Shown piece by piece: positions 32,401 to 44,786 of a DNA stretch of 64,000 bases. The notes beneath the pieces are model-generated. The model did not search any database. It saw only the letters and a list, made by a program, of their open reading frames with translations, and was not told the origin of the DNA. The position numbers and the translations under genes are program-made. How positions within the stretch are numbered: the first letter of the stretch is position 1; every line of letters begins with the position of its first letter. The stretch is from Mayamaea pseudoterrestris (taxonomy: Eukaryota > Bacillariophyta > Bacillariophyceae > Sellaphorales > Sellaphoraceae): assembly GCA_027923505.1 (NCBI GenBank), contig BROI01000007.1, positions 186,001 through 250,000 on the forward strand. Direction: 5' to 3'.

Positions 32401-32790
32401 ACTGGGAAACAGACTGGCTCCTGAGCCAGGTGAGTCACTGGGCTTGGCGCTTGGATCACTACTTGATGGCACCATTAGTGAGTGCTTGGAGACAAACTGG
32501 GAGCCACTGAGGCGGACAAGTTTGGTGCTGCACTGGGAAAGAGACTGGGTCCTCCGCTAGATGACACATTGGGCTTTAGGCTTGGGTCACTTGATGGCAC
32601 ACTTGATGGCGTACTTGATGTCAAGCTGCTGGGGTTGTGCTAAGAGTCAACTGGGATCCACTGAGGGTGGCAAGCTTATTGTGGCACTGGGAAGGAGACT
32701 GGGTACTGCGCCAGATGATGTGGGATTGGCGCTTGGGTTTCTTGATGGCAAGCTGCTTGGTTGAGTGCTGAGAGACAGACAAGTTTGCAT
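32401..32790 (+). repeat. Minisatellite, right part
   Basis: This continues the array seen at 25,380-25,817. Units restart near 32,489 and 32,645, with a partial one near 32,771 (GAGACAAACTGGGAG, GGCACTTGATGG and AGCTGCTTGG-type blocks). The broken motif on the left (TGCACTGG) continues here as ACTGGGAAACAGACTGG once one copy of the target duplication is removed, which shows that the retroelement split one repeat unit. Confidence 0.75.
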
Positions 32791-32868
32791 TTCAATCTTT
32801 TCCTCAAGTGACAACCCCCGCTGTCATGCGCCAGATTGTCATGCCATTGAAAGTGACCCACAGAGGGC

Positions 32869-33472
32869 TTTGGCCTTCAGGTCAGCAGCTTCTGTTGGCA
32901 GGTACTATGTGACTGCCTAACCTAGCAGTGGCAAACATCAGATCCCCACAACCTCTTTGTAAACTGGCTTGGGGCATGATCCAAGGTCACAAATCGATAT
33001 TGTATAGGGCAATCACTTTGTGCATTTGCCTCCTGCTTGTTGCCTGCCTCCAGATCCACAGGAGTTGCTGGTATGTACCACCCAACTGCCAAACACCAAC
33101 CTAGCAGTGGCAAACATGAAGTGCCCACACACTCTATGCGTACAGCCACTGTGCATGATCCAAGGGCACAAGACATACCTCCTTGGTGAATTTGGTTTGC
33201 GCATCAGCCTCCTGCCTGCCTTTGGCCTTCAGGTCAGCAGCTTCTGTTGGCAGGTACTATGTGACTGCCTAACCTAGCAGTGGCAAACATCAGATCCCCA
33301 CAACCTCTTTGTAAACTGGCTTGGGGCATGATCCAAGGTCACAAATTGATATTGTATAGTGCAATCACTTTGTGCATTTGCCTCCTGCTTGTTGCCTGCC
33401 TCCAGATCCACAGGAGTTGCTGGTATGTACCACCCAACTGCCAAACACCAACCTAGCAGTGGCAAACATGCA
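32869..33472 (+). repeat. Tandem duplication with 352-bp period
   Basis: About 250 bp starting TTTGGCCTTCAGGTCAGCAG at 32,869 recur at 33,221 with only one or two differences, giving a 352-bp period. Inside each unit a weaker half-unit repeat of roughly 175-180 bp is visible: CCTAGCAGTGGCAAACAT occurs near 32,922 and 33,103, and GCATGATCCAAGG near 32,973 and 33,152. The block therefore looks like a dimeric satellite in an early stage. No gene is seen in it. Confidence 0.75.
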
Positions 33473-33773
33473 GAGGGGGACATGCTGCACTGGGAAGAAG
33501 ACTACTACGTTCTGTACCAGGTGACACACTGGGCACGGTGCTAGGGTCACTTGATGGTAAGCATGACTACAACATATAGGGCATACCGGTACTGTACAGT
33601 AGCTAAACCCAACTTCACTCAACTTCACTCAAGTATGAAGGAGTCTGTGTCACAGAACAACTCGGTCATTTTGTGAAGTCATTGCATGAGCCTAACATGA
33701 TGTCAATCATGTCGCAGCGGCAGTACTTATTAATCTTGTGGAGCATGTCCGGAGAGATCCTACCACTAATATA

Positions 33774-34490
33774 ATGAACTTGGCTCCTCCAGCTCCCATA
33801 ACTGAACCAGCCGTTGCCGAGCCTGCCCAAAAAGTAGAATCGGCAATTGCACACGCTGCACCTGCATGTGAGGCCGCTGTTGCCGCTCCAGCGACGCCGA
33901 TGGAAGCAGCGTCCTTGTATTTGATTGACTGTACCAAGAAATCACTGACATCGGCATTGCCCCCCGTCTCTGTCAAGGCATTAAGAAAGACGGGAATTGT
34001 TTTTGAGTCCTATGCGGGAGTTTTGCAGCTTAATCGTGGGATGAAAAGGAGTTTTTTAAACATACGGCTGCCGTGCTTGCCGCGTGACCGTCGTTCCATT
34101 CCATATGGCGAAGTGAAGAAGTACATAGTCCTCAAGGATGGAATTTGTCTAGTGTACTTAGAGCAGGATGCCCCATCACCCCTCTATGCTCTATCGTTGG
34201 ACGAGATGGATATTGTATCGGAAGATTCGAGGTGGCCGTTCGCCGAGTCTGTTTCGATTGATCCTGTTCCTCCCAAGAATCGGAATCGGAATTTTTCGAC
34301 GATTATATTAAAGCCGAAGCGCGACGGGTCAATATTGTACCAGTTTAGTTTCAATATTGTGGAAACAGGCAAGGATGTTGTTAAACGCTTTGTGGATGCT
34401 GTAGTGCATGCACCAAAGGTGCTACTTGTGCTGGCGACTACATCCTCAGTGAGCGAGGAAGACGAGGTGATAAACAACAAGGAGATATAA
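33774..34490 (+). CDS. Hypothetical protein with a possible PH-like fold
   Basis: The ATG at 33,774 gives 238 residues; the frame extends 12 codons upstream but only to a GTG. The first ~60 residues are Ala/Pro-rich and disordered. Residues ~85-225 alternate predicted strands (KKYIVLKDGICLVYLEQD, FSTIILKPKRDGSILYQFSF) and end in a helix (KDVVKRFVDAVVHA). This layout recalls a pleckstrin-homology-like domain, but I see no diagnostic residue. The tail is acidic. It converges on the START gene, with 100 bp between stops. Confidence 0.55.
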   Translation: MNLAPPAPITEPAVAEPAQKVESAIAHAAPACEAAVAAPATPMEAASLYLIDCTKKSLTSALPPVSVKALRKTGIVFESYAGVLQLNRGMKRSFLNIRLPCLPRDRRSIPYGEVKKYIVLKDGICLVYLEQDAPSPLYALSLDEMDIVSEDSRWPFAESVSIDPVPPKNRNRNFSTIILKPKRDGSILYQFSFNIVETGKDVVKRFVDAVVHAPKVLLVLATTSSVSEEDEVINNKEI

Positions 34491-34590
34491 ATTATTTCTT
34501 TTATAAATACAATCCGTTTTCCATGCAATTTTAATCTAATCTATACGCAGTTACATCAAACTACTTCCCTCGCTGCTACCGATCTGTCGA

Positions 34591-35508
34591 CTACTCTTTC
34601 TCGAGGTACTTATGGATATCATCCCCGCCGTAAACTTTTGACGCATGCTGAAACATTTGTTTAATCGACTTGACTACCAAGGGAGTAGATATCCATTGGG
34701 GAATCTTGCCACCAATTTCAAGCTGCAAAATGTATTCAACGTCAAAAGAATCTTTACCGGTCGGCTGCATGGTCGTACTGAACAAGCGCGACTTGGCTCG
34801 CGTGTGCCGCTCCGTAGGAGGAAACATATAGTCGTGCCATGCTTCTAGCTCAACGCCCCAGATAATGCAAGCGCCATCGAGAAAGTCTTGGCATCCACAA
34901 AGCGTCAGCTGCTCCCGAGAATCAACGCCAAGATTCGGCTTGGTTTTGCAGTAACCGACACCAAGCCGACTGCATTCGCCAAACTTGCCATATCCCATTG
35001 CCATGTTGGCATAGTCCAAGTCGTTGATCGGATAAATCTCGTAAACTTGATCAATTTGGTCGTCCCATTTCTTTCGTTCATCGCAATCCATGATAAAGTT
35101 AGTCATTGCCTGACCGACACACGGTCCTTGAATCGTTGCTCGTACTCGAAGCAATGGTGCTGGATGTCCCTGGAAATTGTCGATTCGGTCAATCGATCGT
35201 ACTGACTGTGAACCTGTCTTGTGCGACTCAACCCTCCTCCACGGCAGATCAGTCGCATCTTCGACGGTAGCAAAACCACCGTTTTTTCGGTTAATAACAT
35301 TTCTCAGCAAAGGCGAAACTGCTTCCATTCGTGAGAAAAGTTCCTCAAAATCTGGCAGCTCAATATCGACTCCGTCTGATTTGGACGGAGCTTTCTGTTG
35401 AAGCGTAGGTCGTTCCTGAAAGAGGGTGCTAGCAAAGGCAAGAGCGTAGGAATCTGGTACTAGCAGTAGACCAAGCACGTAAAGGAATACGAGTTGAAGT
35501 GAAAGCAT
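34591..35508 (-). CDS. START-domain lipid-binding protein with organelle presequence
   Basis: 305 residues from the ATG at 35,508. Residues ~75-300 match a START/Bet v1-like lipid-binding cavity: LLRVRATIQGPCVGQAMTNF, MDCDERKKWDDQIDQVYEIY, GYCKTKPNLGVDSREQLTL, SRLFSTTMQP and PQWISTPLVVKSIKQMFQHA. The N-terminus (MLSLQLVFLYVLGLLLVPDS, then YALAFAS) is a signal peptide with an A-F junction like the diatom plastid motif. START proteins carry a single lipid or sterol between membranes; the ligand here cannot be told from sequence. The gene is divergent from UTP20. Confidence 0.75.
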   Translation of the reverse strand: MLSLQLVFLYVLGLLLVPDSYALAFASTLFQERPTLQQKAPSKSDGVDIELPDFEELFSRMEAVSPLLRNVINRKNGGFATVEDATDLPWRRVESHKTGSQSVRSIDRIDNFQGHPAPLLRVRATIQGPCVGQAMTNFIMDCDERKKWDDQIDQVYEIYPINDLDYANMAMGYGKFGECSRLGVGYCKTKPNLGVDSREQLTLCGCQDFLDGACIIWGVELEAWHDYMFPPTERHTRAKSRLFSTTMQPTGKDSFDVEYILQLEIGGKIPQWISTPLVVKSIKQMFQHASKVYGGDDIHKYLEKE

Positions 35509-35833
35509 GATGGCGAGACTCGACTTGCTTGCTTATGACAAAATGACAGTGTACTAGCAGGTGGTCGACTCCTCGCTGTACGATTGATACAGCGTCGGCC
35601 TTGATGAGAGTTGATGGCGGCCGAATCTTGTTGGCTTGAAGAGCCGACGAAGCGCGTCGATTTTCTACACCCTTGACTGATTGAAACGTGGGTCATACGT
35701 CATTATGGAACCGGTACGACTTTTTAAATGACGTCCACTCATCACCATTCGTCGCGCCCGGTTTCCTTTTTTCTTTCTCGTGGCGCATCATCCAAAAGCT
35801 GCTCCATTTCTACCATAGCTACAGCATTATACC
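35509..35833. promoter_or_regulatory. Divergent promoter region, START gene / UTP20
   Basis: 325 bp between two divergent start codons, so both promoters should be here. The half next to UTP20 has pyrimidine-rich stretches (TTTCCTTTTTTCTTTCTCG) close to the start. No known binding site could be named. Confidence 0.4.
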
Positions 35834-38800
35834 ATGAACTCGCATCATATTAAGTCAGTCAACACGGACGAACGTTCGACGAAGCGTTTGACCTTCGCAT
35901 CGAGCCGTAAGCGATCAAAGCTCACGTCCGCTGACACGTACCGCACCTTTCAGGGTCGACGCGTCGGTATTGGAACAAGCGCCGCCACTCGAGAGGAGCA
36001 AGTGCATAATCCACGACCGAAGAAGAAACAAAGACAACGGAAGTCTAAGGAACAAAAGGAGGCGGAAGATAAGGCGATTTTATCGGACCAAGACGATAGT
36101 GATTCCGATGTCGAAACCAACAAGTCAAACTTTGCCAGCGAGCTCGACATTGCGCTTGACAGGAACGCATCTATTGTTTTTGGAAGCTTCCATCGCGAAG
36201 TATGGCATTTAGTACGGAGTCTTCCCGAGATTATCCACCATGCTGACAAGATTATACACCTTTTGATGGCTTACATGCTATCGCCGGCGACTGATCCAGA
36301 AACCAAATCAAATATTGGCGAAACGGACTTACTGGCAGACTCGAAGCGGGCTCGCTACGTTGTCAACTACGCAACAATTGACATTCTGCATCTCGTGGCT
36401 GTCTTGGCGCGCGATTTGCGTCATGAGATACATCCCTTTATGCACCAGACGATTATTCCGCGCATCTTGAACGATCTTTTGCACCCGCCGGCACATGAAA
36501 ATAACAAGCAGCAAATGCCACTGGATGTATGCTTTGTTGAAGCTGCATTCCGTACAGTGTCCTACCTATTTCGATACGATGCGGAAGCCCTGTTAGCGGA
36601 GAAGGCCGGTGGCGAAGAGCCATGCTTGGAGCCGATTCGCGAGTATTACGGCTTGGTCCTTGCGAGTCGGCGCGATGTGGTGCGACGTCTCGGAGCCGAA
36701 ACATTTGCTCCACTCGTGCGCAAGCTTTCCGAATCGGCGAGAAAGCGTCATTTGAAACGACTCTTGAAAGCATTGGCGCGGAACAGTGCAGGCGATTCTT
36801 CTGCTGCTCGTCGGTTGCAGTCTGATGCAATCGATGGAATCTCAACCTTCCTATTTGAAGTTGCTCGTGGTGTTCAGCGACGCTTGCACTCTAAGGGCAT
36901 TGTTGTAATCAAGGCTGTAGAAGAGGCTGTGAGCTGTCAAGATGAATTGAATGGTGGCTATGAACTGTTGATTAATGTTGGAGAGGCGTTTGTGAACCGA
37001 TTGACGCGGTCGTTAGATGCACAAAATATTGCAGCGGTCTTCCGTGTGATGTGTAAACCAGTTAAGACGGTAATCTCGTCTGAGGGACGGTTAGTTGGCC
37101 AAGGCTTCGTGGGTGTATTACGCTTAATTGGTAAACTTTGCTCGCGCCACGAGTCGTTACTCGAAACGGTAGAACTACTTGATCAGCTTTTATATGTGAG
37201 CATTTTTGATCAGTTATCTTTGAAGCAACAAGAATCGGTTTTGGATCTCCTTTCGCTAGTATGGAAGCGTGCACCAGAACAGAAGGAATTCACTGGACGA
37301 ATGAACAGCAGGATCTGTAATCTTATAAAAACATGCATTGGTGTCGGAAGTAAGGATACTAATGAAAACGCCGGCGCACATGCCTTGTCAGTTGCACTAG
37401 ACTTGATGGCATATTTGCCTGTAGAAGTTGCCATGAAAACTGTCGGTTCAGCGCTTTTATCTGTCGCAGCTGCGTCAGATTTTGAAGTGGGTGACTCGAC
37501 CTTGCCTCTCCTGTTCGCCGTGGTTGGAGCACGGGATCGCGCAATCGATGTTGGCGGAACTGACGCGCTATTCGATCTACACCTCGCAAGACATTGCCTT
37601 GTAAATGAAACAGATCGAGAGAAATTGTTGCATAACTTATTGCTTTTAACCGGAGGAGATGATTGGACGACCGAAAAGGTCGCTAGTGCAGGTATAGCTG
37701 TGCAGTGCCTCGCTTTCATTGCCGCGACTACGGCTGACGAACGAAGAGCCACGATGATGTTCGAACAGGTAGCAAAGGGTATTGTGGCGGTCATGAAGGT
37801 TACTGCTTCATCAACTGCAATCAACGATATCGACGCAAAGCGAAAAGTGTCACTCACATTTTCGCTTGCGCTTGAGTCGTTGTCGTGCCTTGCAGCGTTT
37901 CAGTTGGAAGGCGTTACCAAAGACAAGCTTGTGCAGAAAGTTGTGGAAGAGGTAATGCCGCTAGCACGTGACCACCTTGTGGCTAGCCCCAGTGCGCTTT
38001 GGACAGTAAAAAGCGTTGCCGCGTATGTCCACGTGCTCCAGCAGCTTCATTTGCGTTTGAATGTTGATTTTGAACGGGCATTTGATGATTTGATACCGAA
38101 CTTACGCAGCCGCAAGCATTTTTTCCGGCTGCACACGCTCGAGATATTGTCTAGCTTTCCTTTGAGAACAATGGCTGTTGACTATGCCGACCTTGATTTG
38201 GCCGGAGATTTGGACGACGAGCCCCGCGACGGCCAACGTATACCCAAGGCAAACGTGTCATTAGCAGCGATTAGCACTTTTGGCATGCTCTCTTTGCTTC
38301 TCGCCATTGAATCGTGTCCAGTCTCATTTGAGCATGAAAGGCAATTGATATCTCAAATATCTCGTGTCAGCGTTCTTGGGCGCGGGAGACGACTGCCGAT
38401 CTATTACGCCGAAGCTGCTGCAAATCATTTGGTTGGTCTTTTGCATGTCAAATTTGCTCCTGTTTGGCCTGCTATTGTCCAGGCTATCGGTGAGTTAGCC
38501 AAGGGTCATGTGAAATGTACATGGCCCCCGATCTTCAAAAGTATTCAGTCGTTGATGGAACGCCCTCTCCGTCAGTCTTCTCCCGATGAAGACCTTTCGT
38601 GCGAAGCAACAACACTGTGTAATGTTAATAATTACTGTAGCAAATGTCTTTCTTGGGAAACCGCCGATGTTCATGCGCACAGTCTTTTCAAAAGAGATTT
38701 TGCGTCATGTCATGTGGCCGGTATCGTGTCGAAGCACGATGCGGTGGATGAGGCTACTGTACTTGAGTGGCTATGGAAAATCATCGAGAATGGTCCTGAA

Positions 38801-41800
38801 CTACTTACTCAACACGCTAGTGTCATCGTACCCTGTATCCTTCGCTTCATACAGGAGCAATATTTCGCTGGGTCGAGGGTGGATCCGGATGCTAGGGAGC
38901 TCAAAATATACGATCTGGTCGCCTGTGGAAGGTAAGTCGATACAGCTTCCATCGATGTGACGTGCGCGCACAGCATTTTACTGAGCAGTGCAAACTCTGT
39001 TCTGCAGAGGTTGGGAAGGTTTGGCGGTGGATAAGGGAGCGGTGTATCGGAGGCTTGTCTCAGTTTTAAGAGCGCTCGCAAGTGTCAAGAATGTGAGCCA
39101 TCTTCAGTCTCATGGAATGTCAGATACAATCTACAAATCGCTACTCACTCATCCGGATAATTTGGTCGGGCGTTTGGCGTTGACGTGCTTGTTACGCTAT
39201 AAGTTTGATTATCTGTCAGGGTACGAACATGGCCTGTTGAAATTGTTCGAGAAGGACCAGCTCCGCGATTCTCTTTTGCAAATGAAATCTATAGCCGAAG
39301 AAGACTCAAATTTCTCGCATCATCGCGGCAACGTCATACCAATTCTTTCGAGAATCTTATTTGGCAGGCTTTCGGCGAGACCGGCGGGTAAATCATCGAA
39401 GCAATCGCCGTGTACTATGCGACATGCCGTTTTGTCCTTCCTTACGTCTTTCTGCGTGGATGATAATGAACTATATCCTTTCGTATACTTGTGCCTTCGC
39501 GCATATGTCCCACTTAACGTTGAAGTAAAAATCCTGGAGGCACAGGATGCGACACGGAGAGACGAAATTATAGGCGCTTTGGTGTGTGGAACGGCTGAAA
39601 GCTTCGCCCATGTCTCGTCTAGCGTGCATCAAGGATTTCTGCACATGCTGGAAGCATTGATCGCACAGCTTGGTCATCGCGTTTCTCACTTTGTGCCTGC
39701 ATTTATGACGATCCTTGTTGCCCTTGTTAAAAGGTTCGAGTTGAGGACACCCGACGAAAACTTCACTGTGGCGCTTCAAACCACGGACGACAGTCGTGAT
39801 GGTTTAATTCGCACGCTCTGCTTTCGACGTTTTTCCGAGATATTTGCGAAATTTAATAGTACAATTGACTTTCGTGAATATCAAGCGCGGCTTTGGGATG
39901 CTCTGGGAAACTCTATTAACCAATTACCGATATCGGCGGTAAATTCCACTCAGGTACCAGCGGTCCTCCAGCTATTGAAGACAATATCTGTTTATCCACG
40001 ATTGTTTTACTTGATTAAAAGCAATGATGCGGCTATCACATCTGTTGTTCGATGCATTGGGGAACGAAGTGGCGCATCTGTCGTTGAGGCAGCTTTAGCG
40101 TTCATCGACAATATTTTGGTACATTGCACCGACGATGACTCTGGTAGCGCATTAGTTCGACCCCATGTGCCTCTTATCTTAAACCAATTTCAGTCACGGT
40201 TGAAACACTTTGATGCCGGGGTTACGCCTTGGGCATTAAAGCAAGCAACAGTCAACAATGCTAGCGAAGCATCGACATGGCGACAGGAGTTGGCTATTCT
40301 GTGTCGGATCAGCGCGCTTGTAGGAAACTCCATCTCGCGTTTGACGGCTGAAGACGACAACGCGGCACTATCTGATTTGCTTGTTCCGTTTTTGGAATCT
40401 GGTAGGCTGACCGAGAACGACCTTTTAAATACGCTGGGCATACTGCAGGCACTCTCGCCGAAACTGGGCACAGAAGCAGCTTTACGCTTATTTAACCGAA
40501 TATCGATATTACTTGGACCGGAGAAGAAGAAGCCGAGAAATTTGGCGAAACAAATTTATCGAGCTATGGCGTCTGTCTTAAGCATCCTTTCTTCTTCCTC
40601 GCTCCATTTCGCTGTCACGTCAACAGATATTACTTTAAGTCTATGGTCCCTTCACTCTGTTCGAATAGATGAATTAGACATTGACAAAGTGGTGGCAACT
40701 TTGGGCAGACTTGGCGAAACTTCAGGCTTTCTTTGGATAAAGCTTTCGAGAAGCAGTGAAGCAATTGACCCGGTCGCACTCCAGCCCGTGATCACGACTT
40801 GTTTCCGTTTCTTGTTCGACGATGACGGTGTTGTATCTCGTGGAGCTTTTAAGGCTCTAAAAGCACTTGTTTTTGCCGCCGGGCGCGAGGCTCAATCCAG
40901 CAACGAAAGTGCTACGCTTTGGCTAAAATGTCTAGAAGGTACGATTGCTGCCTTCATCCGTAATGGCATCACAATCAAAGACGAATCGATTCGGCGGTTT
41001 TACATACTTCTTCTTGCTGAAGTTTGCCGAATGGCACAGTCAGCGGGATTCGACTCCCCACACTTGCATAGCGATCTTGCAAAGCTCATACGAGACGATG
41101 CGCCCGACTTGGACTTTTTTTTAAACATCACCCATGTGCAGATACACCGCAGAGCGAGGGCACTCCAACGCTTGCGCCAAAATCTTGCCACGAGCTCGAA
41201 TGCGACTGAGACCTTCTTTTCTCAAACAATTTCAAGTATTCTTATTCCCGTCGCAACCCATGCCGTCTACGAAAGCAAGACGAAAACGGAGGAGAACCTC
41301 GCGACTGAAGCGATTGCGACGGTCGGCGCATTGTGTCGCTTGCTGACTTGGAGCAAATACAGCACATTACTTGGAACCACAATCAACCAGTTCCATCGCC
41401 ATGTGGAACAGGAACGTTTTCTTGTGGCGCTGATTTGCAGTATTCTCGATGGCTTCCATTTTCAAGTGGCTTTGGGGAATGGATCGGACGGCGTAGTGTG
41501 GAGGGCACTCGAAAAGCGATTTATTCCAAAACTTGAAGGCTTGCTAGTCAAGGAGAAAACTGATCGCAAAGGCGAGACTATCAAAACACTACGACCGCCT
41601 ATAGTGCTAGCGATGCTTAAGCTCTTCCAACAATTTCCCAGAATGTATCTGATCGGAAAACTGCCGCGCTTGCTAACAGTTATATGCGGCATGCTTAAGA
41701 ACCGAGATTCGAATGTTAGGGACCTAGCTCGAACAACTCTCGCACACATGACAGTGTCACTTGATATAACGTTTCTCGCAGATATCATTAGAGAGCTTGC

Positions 41801-43511
41801 CGTTACTTTGAAGGAGGGCTATCAGCTGCACGTGCGAGCTGCAACAATTCATTCCATTTTGCTGGAGCTTTCTCTATCATATACAGTTCCTGACCTGGGA
41901 GTAAATGAAGAAGCTGAGATTGGATTTGACAATGCAGTCCCAGGAATGATAGATCTGATACAACAGGACATCTTTGGTGATGCACAAGAGCGAAAAGATG
42001 CAGAAGGCAACCAGGTTCGCTACGTGAAAGAAGCAGCTGGATCGAAAAGCTACCACTCGCTTGAAATTATTTCAAGCTTAATTTTGTTTAAGCCATCGAC
42101 TGGAGAGAAAAGTACTGTTCATGTCATTGTTATTCCTTTTTTGGAGCGGCTGAAAAATCCGACAATCAGCGCCGGCTTGATCAGGAGGATCAAAGAGTGC
42201 CTGACGCGCATCGTCACTGGTCTATCACGGAACTCGAGTCTTGGAAGCGACGAGGCCCTTGCATTTGTGCATGCTACGATAGAACCCTTCATAAGGCGAC
42301 ATTCGGTCGAAGCTGTCACGTCGTCACTTTATCTTATTGCCGGATTGGAGAGCGATGACGATGCTTGCACGCCGCTACACGTTAGCGGGAGCCTACCCAA
42401 TGCGACCATGGTACATTCTTGCTCACGCCAACTCAGCGTCGCTGAATGGCGGCCGTCTGTCTCAGGATTTTCTTCGACTGCAAATGAAGCGCGATTGGCC
42501 AAAAGGTTGTCGGAAAGAAACCTTGCCACTGTGCAGGACGGTTGCAGCGCACCGACGCTCACGGGCGCAAATCGACATTTGCGATTGGTGGACAGTAGTG
42601 CGCTATCAATAAACAACCCTGCAAGTGTTAGTGCTGTCCTTTTCGGCCTGCAGTTGTTGCATTCTGCTGTGAAGCAGGTTCGGTCTGAACAGGTGGATTT
42701 GGTTAAGCTTGATGTCTTTGTTCCAATCCTCACAGCCTGTGTCTGCACATGCAGCGATTTAGAGGTGGTGTTTCTTGCCTTAAAAACTTTGTGCTTACTT
42801 CTTAGCTTTGACCTTCCATCATTCGAGGTCTACGCCACCTCCTTGTCATCAAAGGCTGTTGAATTACTGACATCATCTGGGTCTGCACGCAACCAGAACA
42901 ACGAAACTGCTCATTCCTGTTATAAAATGTTGGCATATTTGCTAGATTTTGAACGAAAGAGAGGCTTAGACGGAAGCGATGCCGCTACTACAAGTCATCA
43001 GCTTTTAGATAATGCACAGATGGAATTACTACTTTCCTTTGTTCGAGCTTCCATCGTTGATTCCGATAATTACAACCCTGCTTTTCGCCTGTTAAAGGCG
43101 ATAATGTCGCGTCGCTTTGCTTCATCAGAATTTTACGATCTGATGGAAACTCTTCTGCAACAAACGGCGAAAAGCCACAAGCCATCACTTCGTGAACAAA
43201 GCACCACAACGTTTATCAATTTTCTGCTTACATATCCCATGTCGACGGAAAGGATTGAGCAGCACCTGAAGCAGGCCGTCTTAAACATTAAATACGAGTA
43301 CGCAGATGGGCGCCTTTCAGCAATCCAATTGCTATCGACAGTGATTAAGCGATTGCCGCTGGAGCTTTTAGATCATCATCTTCAGCTCTTCTTTCTACCG
43401 CTGACGTTGCAACTGGCAAATGATTTGTCCGAAGAGTGTCGAAATGCGGTTGCGAGCTGCATCAGATCATTGCTGGGCCGACTGCTCAAAATCGCTGCAA
43501 CTTTGCTATGA
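35834..43511 (+). CDS. UTP20: UTP20 (DRIM), U3 snoRNP / SSU processome scaffold
   Basis: Exon 1 is 35,834-38,931. The intron is 38,932-39,007 (76 nt, GTAAGT...CTGCAG). Exon 2 opens at 39,008 and stays open to 43,511, giving 2533 residues. The splice joins GGA-AG to A-GGT-TGG. Family matches include EVWHLVRSLPEIIHHADKII, ETFAPLVRKLSESARKRHLK, RDSNVRDLARTTLAHMTVSL and LRVLYQLHLR-type HEAT helices throughout. UTP20 is a giant HEAT-repeat protein needed for 18S rRNA processing in the nucleolus. The family is about 2500-2800 residues long and ends in a basic tail. The stop at 43,511 is therefore probably premature: recognisable UTP20-like peptides continue downstream in other frames, described separately. 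Confidence 0.88.
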
Positions 43512-44560
43512 ATACGTTTTGCGATGGTCTAGCGGTCAAGAGACTCTCGGCGCACAGCGTTGCAGCTGTTTGGATTGTTCGTAGAATCATGCTCAGATTT
43601 TTTGCGTCGGCAGGGAGAGTTGATAGGATGCTTTGTGTAATGGACTCGATCCCGCACAATCCTTCATCAGATTGGGAGCTAGTCTATTTCTCGCTGCTCG
43701 ATCTGGACAAGTCTATGAAGGACTGAACGACATAATTGTCCCGAGAAGCAATCTTTGGGTTGGCACGTCACGTGCTCTTTGGTCTAAACACCCATGGGTG
43801 CGGCGTTCAGCGTGTCGGCTATTGGCAAAGTATCTTAACTTGTTTGTCATTAACGAGCTTGTCGCGACAAGATGAGCAGCATTTCACTTGTCGCCAAACA
43901 TCCAGGATCGCTGGAGGAACTTGCGAGAGGCCATGTCGTTGGCCAGTCTGGACGAGGAGAATACGACGACGATATCAACTGATCTGACAAATCGCTCACT
44001 GGGTCTCCAGGCCATTCATCGATGTCCTAGTCTCATTGTCGGCAATTAAAATTCTAGTGAGGAGCATCCATGGTGCTGAAGCGGTTATCACAAAGCGCGA
44101 AGAACAAGGATCCAAGCGCGCAAGGCCGTATACATGTGTTTTGCTTTTGCAACTTTTGTCCGGACATAATCGAGGGTGATTTGCCATTGATTATCGAACC
44201 TTGCACCGGTCCGAATTGAGACGCGCAATGTGCTCGACCTCCTCATTTAGTACAACAAAATGAGCGTCCCTGGGATGCGGCAACGAGGAATCGAGACTTG
44301 CCGGGGAATCGTCATGCTGGAGCAGCAATTGACACGAATGATAAGTTTGTTGTGGCGTATGGTAGTTAAGAGGTTTCAGGAGAAGAAGGATCACGCAAGT
44401 TGAAATAAAATGAAGTATTGTAGAACCAAAGCGTCAGAAAGCGCAAGATTCAAAAGACGAGCGCGAAAAGCAGACACAAGGACGGGAAAATGAGAAAGAA
44501 GAACCCAAGAGGGGGACAGAAAAGGCGGAGAGGAACGATGAAGAGAAATGTCTTCTTTTT
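43490..44560 (+). pseudogene. UTP20: Interrupted 3' part of UTP20, spread over three frames
   Basis: Past the end of the main frame, short peptides in all three plus frames keep the order expected for the UTP20 C-terminus. These are LQLCYEYVLRW (~43,493), RLSAHSVAAVWIVRRIMLRF (~43,538), GASLFLAARSGQVYEGL then LWSKHPWVRRSACRLLAKYL (43,675-43,850), AAFHLSPNIQDRWRNLREAM (~43,876), LSAIKILVRSIHGAEAVI then KRARPYTCVLLLQLLSG (44,037-44,160), EGDLPLIIEP (~44,172) and a Lys/Arg-rich stretch (~44,430-44,550). In-frame stops and frame changes separate them. No set of clean GT-AG introns explains all of them. Either this allele has a decayed end or the consensus sequence holds several small indels here. 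The assignment of the last two pieces is tentative. Confidence 0.55.
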
Positions 44561-44786
44561 TCTCAAGATGCGGGGTATGCGCACATGGGAGTAGTGGGAT
44601 GAATAAATATTGTAAATACTATTACTAGTTGTCGCATGTTCACTGCATGTTTGCTGGTATGGACGTCAATGTGCGGAATTGCACAGCATATGGTTGCAAC
44701 AAAGGCCAGGGATCGGGTAAACACCCTCCAGTCGAATGACATCATGGGGGATCCAAATCAGGATGTATCCCAGGTGTTGCTCACGC
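44561..44786. other. Short unassigned region between UTP20 remnants and the copia fragment
   Basis: Non-repetitive, no gene recognised. It leads directly into sequence matching the Gag region of the nearby copia element at about 44,787. Confidence 0.3.
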
